A stretch of 64,000 bases of DNA from Halotalea alkalilenta DSM 17697 (GTDB lineage: Bacteria; Pseudomonadota; Gammaproteobacteria; Pseudomonadales; Halomonadaceae). The translations under genes were made by a program, and so were the position numbers. Within the stretch, counting starts at the first letter, position 1, and every line of letters begins with the position of its first letter. The stretch is from NCBI RefSeq assembly GCF_000621205.1, contig NZ_JHYY01000036.1, positions 1-64,000 on the forward strand. The letters are read 5' to 3'. The notes beneath the pieces are model-generated. The model was not told the DNA's origin. It did not search any database and saw nothing but the letters and a program-made list of their open reading frames with translations. This document shows positions 55,325 through 62,534 of the stretch, one piece after another.

Positions 55325-55657
55325 GACCCGAGGGCAAGCGATTGATCGGCCAGGGTTTCGCGATCTCGTGGCGGCGCGTCCCCTTTCAGGGGGAGCGCGA
55401 GTGGGGCCGCCCCTCGCATCTAAGCGAGCAAGAGGTGGGTTAGGGCCCAAACGGTTCTCGACTCGCCAGGATCGAGAGCGTCGCTGGGTCAAAAGGGGTT
55501 TGTCATTAATCTGATACGTCTTTGACGTATGGAAGAGCAATTCTTGGAGGTTTGTCGGAGGATGGAGTGTCAGGCGGCTCGCATTCGACGTGCGGCGCTG
55601 GAACTGGGCCGCGGCGGTCTTCATCTGGCCTAGGTGCCTCGGTCGCAGTGGCCTAGA

Positions 55658-55888
55658 TCAATCTGTATCCCGAAAAATGCGGGGTACCACGACATGGATA
55701 CTGCGGTGCAGCTGTTCGGCAGCGAGGGTGAGTCGATCGGTGACATCCCTCGCCCGAAAGGCCAGCCCTGACCATTCCTCCGGCTGTACCGTTGGCCAGG
55801 CGTAGGCTGCCGCTAGAGATGCCGTCGCCAGCCCGAAAAACTGGCGACGACTAAAACGCGCTGTGCTTTCACTGCTTTCAGATTTCAT
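55658..55888 (-). CDS. Small protein with twin-arginine signal
   Basis: 76 residues. The N-terminal FSRRQFFGLATASLAAAYAW is a good Tat signal (SRRxFFG plus hydrophobic core). The remaining 45 residues do not resemble a family I know. An AGGA site lies 11 bases upstream of the ATG. It could be a real small exported subunit, for example of a dehydrogenase whose partner is elsewhere, or the leftover front of a longer gene cut by rearrangement. No partner gene is adjacent. Confidence 0.45.
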   Translation of the reverse strand: MKSESSESTARFSRRQFFGLATASLAAAYAWPTVQPEEWSGLAFRARDVTDRLTLAAEQLHRSIHVVVPRIFRDTD

Positions 55889-56210
55889 ATTTGCCCCATC
55901 CTGCCAGTCTATGCTGGCAGCTTGGCTCAGTGAATCGAGGATATCGGGCCAGCTTCGCGATGAGCCATTATGCCTGATCCGCTCATTACCGCGACGCCCA
56001 TCATCGGCTGGCGCGTCGATGCATCGGCGCAGGGTCTTGACGTGATCGATGCCCGAGCATCGGGTGATGGCTGACCCACCCGGTCACACCGATGTCGCTA
56101 TAGGCCATGGAGAGAGAGCATCGCTCATATGTTCGGTGATTCAGCCGGCCAGATTCTCTACACGGTCCATTACCATGCACTAACCGCCGCTGATAACGGA
56201 GAAACCCCAC
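55889..56210. other. Intergenic region before tailspike gene
   Basis: No gene supported. It contains GCCCGAGCATCGGGTGATGG (56051-56070), which matches in reverse the block CCATCACCCGATGCTCCGGC (54220-54239) with one mismatch, so an inverted repeat of about 20 bases brackets the toxin-antitoxin/IS segment. The last bases hold a GGAG ribosome site for the tailspike gene. Confidence 0.5.
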
Positions 56211-58907
56211 ATGGCAGACCGCACCACCCTCGAGGCCCTTGAGCAATATGCGGGACAGCTATCGCTTGCCGCGCGTCGTTCAAACGATGCCAGCGACCTC
56301 CAGCACACCTTCGTGCATGGGGATGAAGGGACCGACGTGGTGACCGAATCCGGCCCTTTACCGACACTGGCCAAGATGGCGAAAGGCTGGAGGCAGCTCG
56401 CGGAGAAGGCAATCGGCGGGCTCGGCGTAGTCAATCCCACCGGGGATTATGAAATCGGGAAGGCATACAAGGCTCGGGACCTGTTCGTCAGCGGTGGCAT
56501 CGTCTATGTCGTCGTCCACGATTACACCAGTGTATCGCTGGACCAGGACATGGCAGAGGGCCACGTGGGGGTGTTCCAGGGACTCACGCGGGAAGACCTC
56601 TCGGATACCGCGCTGAGTCTCTCCCGAGGCGCGGGCATCGTTTACCGGGCGTCGCGACAGCTTTTCTCTTTCGATGAACTCTTGGCGGTCTCGGGTCGAT
56701 ACGATGGCGATGCCGTCTACCTTGTCTCCTATTGGAAGGACTATCCAGTCAAGGAGTCCGGCGGCAATTTCATTTGGAGAAAAGGGGCTGCCATCACCGA
56801 CTACGGCACCATCGCAGTGCCAGAGGGCGCCAACGGATATTGGGAGAGGGAATTCAAGTGTGCATCGCCTGAATACTTCGGTGCGGTTGGCCAGCCTCTC
56901 CCGCTCAGTGCCTTCTTTGCCACATTGAAAGAGGCGCGGGTCAGGTATCCCCATGCCTATGAGCTGACCGACCTGATCGACTGGGCCGCTATCAGAGAAG
57001 TATTCTATCTCGCTAGAACCCCCGCCTGGATCATTGGTTGCCATCTCAAGACGTACTATCTCAATCGAAAAATACCGATCAGGGATCGGGAACTGCCAGG
57101 GGCATGCAAGGGCTTTATCGGTGCTGGGCCTTGGAGATCGACCTTCGTTTTCCAGAACGCTGGAAAGGTGACCGATGTGTTTCCTTCGACGATGCCGACG
57201 GGAACCCCAACCAGTGAGATGGAATCCCTGTATACCAGGGATGAGGAAGCATCTGTGCAGTTCGGGTTCGTCTCCAGTAATTTCAACGAGAACTCCGAAA
57301 CCGGTGGCTGGTCTGACGTAGTCATGGAGAATATAGCGATCGAAGGGCCCGCTCATGGGGTTTGCATCCTCCTCGCCAACGGCGGCCGGGTGAGGACCCG
57401 GTGGTGCCAATTCAATGGGAATCCAAGAGTTGCTTTCGTAAGCTGTAACAACATCGCTATGTCCTGGAACGAAAATATGTTCTCGGGAGCAGCGGGTACC
57501 CTTGCTCGCATTGGTCTTTTGAACCTTTCGAACAGTTATCGAGAAATTACGCATTCTGCGCGAGGGGTCATTGGCGGAGGAGGAGGCAACTTCAATGACG
57601 CTTTTACCTTCACCAAGAACTCATTTGGGGGGGACCCCAGGGTAGCGGACATCCTGGACCATGGTTCGGGGTCGGAATCTAATAGGTTCGCGTGGGGTAA
57701 CTCTCACACAGGAGGGTCGAACAACTTCCTGTGCGGTTACTTAGGGAGAAGAAATTTTCACTGGCAGATTTATAACGATTGGTTTGAAGGTGTAAACCAC
57801 GCCATCATGGTGCTCTCCGAAGGTGCTAATGGTAACGGTAAGATCGAATTCTCCGATGATGGAAGATTCGCTGGTCTCCTTCCCAATGGCGAGAATGGCG
57901 TCAACTGGAATGATCCGGGCGATGAGACTCGTTTGAGTGTTGGTTCAGGTGGTGGTTGGTCAAGGTCTCTGGAGGTGAGGGGATGTCACTTCAAACAGGT
58001 CAGGGCATCCAGCAGGGCTGGGTATCAGGGTAATGGCACAGGTGCCGCGATTACCTACAATGGGCGTGGAATCTGCCGATATGGCAACAACTACTTCGAA
58101 ACGGTTCAGGTAGGCCTTCGCTCGAAGAATCCAGCCGTGGACCCCCAAATATACAATGAGGGTAACTCTGGGTCTTCTACGGTCCCCGTTGAAATTGATA
58201 ACCCGGGAACTTTTTGGGCTGCCAATGGCCGCCAGATCGGTACCCTTATAGAAGCTGGCTATAATTCGTCCACCTCGATCAACTCGTCTACGTACGTCGG
58301 CTACTCTGGGCGTAGGATGTATGGTCGGGTTTACAATGGATCAGTCACTGTTTCAGAGAATGATATAGTTAGAGTGCAGAACGAATCCGCAGGATTCTAC
58401 GAGATCATTCTCACCATCGCTAGAGGAGACGGTAGTGCCACAGGGGCCAAGAAGATCACATTCGCTACCACCGTTTCAAACGGCTTCCGCTGGCCCTATG
58501 TGAGCGATCTCAAGGTCGAGAACTGGAGAGTCAATGGTAATTACTCTTCAGCGCTATCAAATTTTGGGGTTCGCGTGGGACCGACCCTCTCTACACGTCC
58601 AACGGAACAACCGATGGGTACCGGTAAGCCCTATATCGACATAGGTATACAAGGGACTCTCTCTGGCGCCAGGCTATTCACTCTAGGAATTAAATTTGTT
58701 GGGCTCAGTAATCGAGCGGTACCAATTATTCTTTCGGTCGTCGATGCGGAAGACTCGACAAGATTGGATTCGGGAGATTGGAACGAAGGTACCTCGATGA
58801 TAGCATCACCTGTCAGTGACATGGCGGGCGATGATTTGTCTCCAGAAGCCCAGAAGCTCAATGAGATTTTGAACGCGCTCAGAACGGCAGGGCTGATGGG
58901 AACCTGA
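56211..58907 (+). CDS. Phage tailspike/tail-fibre-like protein
   Basis: 898 residues. The N-terminal 100 residues (PTGDYEIGKAYKARDLFVSG, then GIVYVVVHDYTSVSLDQDMA) resemble phage tailspike head-binding or tail-attachment modules. The middle (about 200-640) has the short, Gly/Asn-rich repeats of a right-handed beta-helix, e.g. VCILLANGGRVRTRWCQFNG. The C-terminal part looks beta-rich. From about 57.4 to 58.8 kb the DNA is clearly less GC-rich than the surroundings, a sign of transfer. No other tail-structure gene remains, so it is a remnant or moron gene. It would bind, perhaps cleave, a surface polysaccharide. Confidence 0.75.
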   Translation: MADRTTLEALEQYAGQLSLAARRSNDASDLQHTFVHGDEGTDVVTESGPLPTLAKMAKGWRQLAEKAIGGLGVVNPTGDYEIGKAYKARDLFVSGGIVYVVVHDYTSVSLDQDMAEGHVGVFQGLTREDLSDTALSLSRGAGIVYRASRQLFSFDELLAVSGRYDGDAVYLVSYWKDYPVKESGGNFIWRKGAAITDYGTIAVPEGANGYWEREFKCASPEYFGAVGQPLPLSAFFATLKEARVRYPHAYELTDLIDWAAIREVFYLARTPAWIIGCHLKTYYLNRKIPIRDRELPGACKGFIGAGPWRSTFVFQNAGKVTDVFPSTMPTGTPTSEMESLYTRDEEASVQFGFVSSNFNENSETGGWSDVVMENIAIEGPAHGVCILLANGGRVRTRWCQFNGNPRVAFVSCNNIAMSWNENMFSGAAGTLARIGLLNLSNSYREITHSARGVIGGGGGNFNDAFTFTKNSFGGDPRVADILDHGSGSESNRFAWGNSHTGGSNNFLCGYLGRRNFHWQIYNDWFEGVNHAIMVLSEGANGNGKIEFSDDGRFAGLLPNGENGVNWNDPGDETRLSVGSGGGWSRSLEVRGCHFKQVRASSRAGYQGNGTGAAITYNGRGICRYGNNYFETVQVGLRSKNPAVDPQIYNEGNSGSSTVPVEIDNPGTFWAANGRQIGTLIEAGYNSSTSINSSTYVGYSGRRMYGRVYNGSVTVSENDIVRVQNESAGFYEIILTIARGDGSATGAKKITFATTVSNGFRWPYVSDLKVENWRVNGNYSSALSNFGVRVGPTLSTRPTEQPMGTGKPYIDIGIQGTLSGARLFTLGIKFVGLSNRAVPIILSVVDAEDSTRLDSGDWNEGTSMIASPVSDMAGDDLSPEAQKLNEILNALRTAGLMGT

Positions 58908-58928
58908 CTGGGTGTACCCGGCATGGGG

Positions 58929-59195
58929 CTATGCCGAGTCTGGCCCAGCTCTTGAATGACTGTGCTGATGGGCAGAATCAAGAGGAAGGGGGCCCGCCGC
59001 AGCCAGTTCAATGATGCGAGGTAGACGCCGGGCACCCTCCCGGAATGGCACGAGCGATTGGGCCGGGCTGCCGCTAAACTCGTTCGCGTACGCGTCATCG
59101 CGTTGCCGCTCTCTGCGGGGATGAGCCGCTAATTTGATTTCGCCATTGTTTTCAATGAAGTCGGCGAACTGCTCGATGTCCACCAGAGTTTTCAT
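58929..59195 (-). CDS. Small protein coupled to SGNH hydrolase gene
   Basis: 88 residues, starting MKTLVDIEQFADFIENNGEI. The ATG overlaps the stop of the SGNH gene (ATGA), which supports translation. The N-terminal half looks protein-like; the second half is low-complexity and could follow a lost frame. No family recognised. Stops 22 bases from the tailspike stop on the other strand. Confidence 0.45.
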   Translation of the reverse strand: MKTLVDIEQFADFIENNGEIKLAAHPRRERQRDDAYANEFSGSPAQSLVPFREGARRLPRIIELAAAGPLPLDSAHQHSHSRAGPDSA

Positions 59196-60463
59196 TCTTC
59201 GATGTCTCTTACTTGGTCGATGTAGCCGAGCTCGACGCAGCGTTCGGCAACGACTTGCCAGATCAGCAGGCGCCCTTTGAGATTGATGTGCGTGTTGTCG
59301 ATCATCAGGGACGGCGGAACTATCCCGCTCGCGACTGCGGTTTGATCGGCTTCATAGGCATCCCATTCAGCCACCGAGTCCGGGTCGTCTGGGTTCAGAG
59401 GGGCAGACGGCTGCGGCAACGGGTTGGCAAGAAGGATCGGCTGAGGATCGATGTAGTGGCGTCCATAGAGCGCCCCGAGCGCAGCCGCCACGTCTTTCTG
59501 GCGCTGCAGCTGCATTGGTAGCCGAGTAGCTTGCTCCTGCGCGAACCAACTGACGAAGATGAATTTCTTCATTCGCGATTTGATGCTGTTATATGCCGCC
59601 TGGTAGTAGCCGATTTGGTCCTCAACGGGATTGTTTCGTGAGTTGCCACCAAACCAGAAGATCTGTAAGTACTCCATGTTGTCCTGGATCGGTGCGAGCC
59701 CGGAGGAAATCGTTTGCGGATTCCCTTCGCTATCGAACGTCTCGAGCCTAAGCGGCACCCGCTCCCAGACTACATCGACGGGCGATGGAACCTCGACAGC
59801 TTCCCCGGGCCGTTCTCGCGTGAATGTATAGACCCGCGGGCTTACGTAGACGAGCCGCCCCTTCACGCCGCTGATGTAGACGGTATGATTCGTGGCAGTC
59901 GCTTTTTCGGCAAGCCGGTATGGATCGTTCACGTGATTGACGGTGACCGATCCCGATGCGGGGATCTGGTTGCCGGGGAATGTCAGGCGCATAGGTATGG
60001 CCCCCATGCGCGCGAGGATTACAGGACTGCTCGTACCCGACATCGAGTAGCTGTAGATCGGAATACCGGTGAGATCAGCGAACGGGCGGACCTTCTCTGG
60101 CGTGGTCTGGCTGTCACCAATGACGATAGCCTGATTGACCGGTGCCGCTTGCAGGTATGCCCGGCCAGCACTGTGATCGATGCCTGTGACGTACTCGCCT
60201 AGATAGGCGCCTTCCGCGCCAGGTACCGGGAAGGCCTCGCTTCCATCGGCAGCAGCAAGCCCGGCTTCGACTGACGAACAAAAGATCACCAGGGCTGCCA
60301 GGACTTGCACCAACACCTTTGAAACGGCTGGGTGCGCGGCGCCGTTTGGGTATGTCACGTCCTTGAGCTCCGCCGAAGAAGTCATCTCCATCCCAGTATC
60401 AACTGTTCCTCTCGAATCCGCGACGATCACGGGCGATTGCTCGAATGTGCTTCCGTCACTCAT
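59192..60463 (-). CDS. SGNH-hydrolase-type protein, phage-associated
   Basis: 423 residues. Nucleophile block IVIGDSQTTPEK (GDS, near residue 115) and C-terminal DNTHINLKGRLLI with the Asp-x-x-His pair define an SGNH/GDSL esterase; the oxyanion region may include FWFGGNSRNN. A hydrophobic stretch VLVQVLAALVIFC (residues about 50-62) lies after a phage-like leader (AELKDVTYPNGAAHP), so it may be a membrane anchor or buried helix. ATG at 60463 has AAGGGA upstream; the longer open frame starts in the integrase remnant. With the facing tailspike it suggests deacetylation of a surface glycan. Confidence 0.72.
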   Translation of the reverse strand: MSDGSTFEQSPVIVADSRGTVDTGMEMTSSAELKDVTYPNGAAHPAVSKVLVQVLAALVIFCSSVEAGLAAADGSEAFPVPGAEGAYLGEYVTGIDHSAGRAYLQAAPVNQAIVIGDSQTTPEKVRPFADLTGIPIYSYSMSGTSSPVILARMGAIPMRLTFPGNQIPASGSVTVNHVNDPYRLAEKATATNHTVYISGVKGRLVYVSPRVYTFTRERPGEAVEVPSPVDVVWERVPLRLETFDSEGNPQTISSGLAPIQDNMEYLQIFWFGGNSRNNPVEDQIGYYQAAYNSIKSRMKKFIFVSWFAQEQATRLPMQLQRQKDVAAALGALYGRHYIDPQPILLANPLPQPSAPLNPDDPDSVAEWDAYEADQTAVASGIVPPSLMIDNTHINLKGRLLIWQVVAERCVELGYIDQVRDIEE

Positions 60464-60559
60464 GGCTATCCCTTGGGCAAAAAATAAAGCTGCCTCGAGG
60501 GCGGGGAAAGAAAAAGTGTGGTGAACGACATCACCCCGGAAGTCAGATGCGAAGGCGGG

Positions 60560-60823
60560 TGGGGCGGTGCGAGTTGCACCTGCACATCGCTGATCTGCAC
60601 CACATCCATGCCATACCTGCGCCAGCTGGCGTGCCGCTGGCGGATGCAAAGGAAGTGTTCGGGCATTCCACCATTACGCAGACGGAGCAGGTATACCTAC
60701 CCGGCACCGCATCACGCACGTGAGGCAGTTGCCAGACTTGAGTCACGTTCTGGTCACGTTGAAAGATTGGCGAGGGATTTGGATGCCTTGCTGGAACGTC
60801 CTCGGAGGGTAGTAACTATTTGA
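60560..60823 (+). pseudogene. Tyrosine recombinase (phage integrase) C-terminal remnant
   Basis: One frame gives LHHIHAIPAPAGVPLADAKE then VFGHSTITQTEQVYL, the box II area of tyrosine integrases; the next frame gives PAPHHAREAVARLESRSGHV, their usual C-terminal tail. A frameshift lies near 60690-60700, and the arginine of the HxxR box is replaced (LHHIH for the expected LHDLRH). It stops just before the 3' end of tRNA-Ser, the usual attachment place, so it marks an old integration site. Confidence 0.75.
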
Positions 60824-60838
60824 GGACGCTGGAAAAAG

Positions 60839-60928
60839 TGGCGGAGGGACAGGGATTCGAACCCTGGAAGGGCGTTAACCCTTGCCGGTTTTCAAGACCG
60901 GTGCATTCAACCGCTCTGCCATCCCTCC
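60839..60928 (-). tRNA. tRNA-Ser (anticodon UGA)
   Basis: 90 nt including an encoded CCA (TGG on the plus strand at 60839-60841). Acceptor GGAGGGA pairs with TCCCTCC, anticodon loop CTTGAAAA gives UGA, the long variable arm typical of class II tRNA-Ser (GGGTTAACGCCC) and the T-arm GGGTTCGAATCCC are all present. The integrase remnant lies 15 bases from its 3' end. Confidence 0.97.
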
Positions 60929-61027
60929 TGACACGGTTGGGGATCTTACCATCGTCGCCGCGCAGGTCAATGGATATGTTTATCGATCAGCAGCTTATCG
61001 CTAAGTCGAGCTGGAAAAAGGGGTGCC

Positions 61028-61162
61028 TCAGCGCGGGCGCTGAGTCGAGCGGTTTCTCAGTTGCGAGATCGTCGACTTTATCTTCTGCCTGTTCTGCGGT
61101 TTGCTGAGGTACTTGATCCCGAAACCGATCAGCGTGGTCAGCAGCTTGGCCTTTCTGGACAT
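61028..61162 (-). CDS. Small basic protein, 44 residues
   Basis: Sequence starts MSRKAKLLTTLIGFGIKYLS and is rich in Lys, Arg and Gln at its end. A strong AAGGAG ribosome site lies six bases before the ATG, and codon use matches neighbouring genes. The N-terminal part could form one short amphipathic helix. I do not recognise a named family. It lies upstream of tRNA-Ser(UGA) on the same strand. Confidence 0.6.
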   Translation of the reverse strand: MSRKAKLLTTLIGFGIKYLSKPQNRQKIKSTISQLRNRSTQRPR

Positions 61163-61317
61163 GTACGGCTCCTTGGTCGAGTGTTCGACGCTTTGAGGGG
61201 TGACGAGGCACTCTGATCATGGTCGGTGATCAGCATCCGGTCAAAGTGAGTCGTACGGCCGCGCAGGACTTGCGGATGGTCCGATCCGATGAGCCCTGCG
61301 CCGGTGCGATGATGGCT

Positions 61318-61719
61318 TCAGTTGGCGTACTTGCGGCTCACTCGGTTGAGCGTGCTGGTGAGCTGGATGGTCAGGGTCAAGTCCGCGAGTTCGCTTCCGC
61401 TGAAGGTTTCGATCGCCTGGCGGCGGATATCCGAATTGTTGGAGTGCTCGCGGATGAAGTTGTCGCACCATGCCAGCGCCGCGCGCTCGCGGGCGCTGAA
61501 GCTGCTCGACGTGGCCCAGTCGGCCAGCTGCTCGACTTTGTCCTTGGAGATGCCGAGCGCTTCGGCTTCGGCCAGCGATGAGTGGCTGCAGCCTTCGCAG
61601 CCGTTGAGCTGGCAGGTGCGCAGTTCGGCGAGGCAGCGAATCGAGGGATCCAGCGAGCATTGGCGGATACCGCGGCTGGCTTGATAGATGTCTTTGACGT
61701 CAATGAGCTGGCGGGCCAT
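61318..61719 (-). CDS. AhpD/carboxymuconolactone decarboxylase family protein
   Basis: 133 residues. The peroxidase-type CxxC motif lies in QLNGCEGCSHSSLAEAEALG (about residues 38-57), with the His three residues behind the second Cys as in AhpD. This family reduces peroxides with the paired cysteines or uses the same fold for decarboxylation. It stands alone; flanking strands carry no partner reductase. Confidence 0.87.
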   Translation of the reverse strand: MARQLIDVKDIYQASRGIRQCSLDPSIRCLAELRTCQLNGCEGCSHSSLAEAEALGISKDKVEQLADWATSSSFSARERAALAWCDNFIREHSNNSDIRRQAIETFSGSELADLTLTIQLTSTLNRVSRKYAN

Positions 61720-62037
61720 TCGAACGGTCCCCGGTTGAGGTAGTGGAGAGGAGAAGAGTCCCCTTGTCGCTGCGGCTGGATGCGCCGCTGATTCGCGCCG
61801 TAGTGGCTTGATGTAGCTTGCAATGCCTGTTCACGCGGTGGTGAGGCGCGCATCGATGCCTTCTGCGCATTGAATACCGATTCGGTCCTCTTTTCTACAG
61901 CCTTGATTCATTGTTTTGACCTCGGTTGATACGTCGATGCAGGATCGCGGAAAAGGGCGCTGGAGTATTGACCTTGGATCAACCCATTGATAGATTATGC
62001 CTCGCTTCCCGGCCATCAGTGCCGTTGATAGCATTGC
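61720..62037. other. Intergenic region, nothing identified
   Basis: No supportable gene, tRNA or repeat. It must hold the promoters for the AhpD-like gene (leftward) and for tRNA-Ser(CGA) (rightward); TTGACC at 61970 with TAGATTATG near 61992 is a fair promoter candidate for the tRNA. Confidence 0.4.
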
Positions 62038-62125
62038 GGAAGGCTGGCAGAGCGGCCGAATGCACTTGTTTCGAAAACAAGCGGGTGTAACAGCCCCGTA
62101 GGTTCGAATCCTACGCCTTCCGCCA
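62038..62125 (+). tRNA. tRNA-Ser (anticodon CGA)
   Basis: 88 nt with encoded CCA. Acceptor GGAAGGC pairs with GCCTTCC, anticodon stem CTTGT/ACAAG around TTTCGAAA gives CGA, a long variable arm and the T-arm TAGGTTCGAATCCTA follow. A run of seven T (62127-62133) just after the gene can end transcription. Confidence 0.97.
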
Positions 62126-62534
62126 CTTTTTTTACTTCCCCTGGTCATCTTTTCAGCAGGTCCGCCGATTTCCTGCGCCGGTGCTGTGACCAGCGTTCTC
62201 GGTAGATATCAGTTCTTCACGCCAATCGAGCGTATGGGCCGTTGACCAAGCCTTTGAAGCCATGGCGCCTTCGGCTCATTTCGCAGCTTTCAATATTGCA
62301 ACTTCATCGCAACTTCGATGCCTGCGCCGACGGCGACATCCGACGATGCGCCATTCGACAGCCATGAGCGTCGCTCAGCGGTGGTGCCAACAGGCACCGG
62401 CCCTGTAGACTCGTTTTTCCAGATGAACCGGCGCGCCAAGAACGATATTTGCAGATCGATCCGGGCGGCGGGCATTGGCTTGCTTTGCCATGGCGAGATA
62501 CCAGAACCCTCTGAACAGTCGGCAAGGATCCTTC
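62126..62534. other. Intergenic region, nothing identified
   Basis: Apart from the T-run after the tRNA I see no gene, repeat array or RNA. An open frame from 62318 overlaps the next gene but has no family resemblance and is read as a shadow. Confidence 0.5.

Larger units (their letters stand above)
54849..55513 (-). mobile_element. IS1182-like deletion derivative
   Basis: A 665-base element. Its ends are inverted repeats: CAGACTGCTGACGAACCC on the left and, read inward from the right, CAGATTAATGACAAACCC (14 of 18 identical). It is flanked by the 17-base palindromic direct repeats. Inside is only the C-terminal part of a DDE transposase; the catalytic centre and N-terminus (about 1 kb of an expected 1.6-1.7 kb element) are missing. 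It cannot move by itself. Confidence 0.75.

Noticed and set aside
58631-59098. 155-codon leftward frame overlapping the tailspike end
   Set aside because: It overlaps the tailspike coding end and the small coupled frame and has no ribosome site. One hydrophobic stretch alone does not support a holin or spanin.
60987-61220. 77-codon leftward frame near tRNA-Ser
   Set aside because: It competes with the 44-residue frame, which alone has a good ribosome site and composition.
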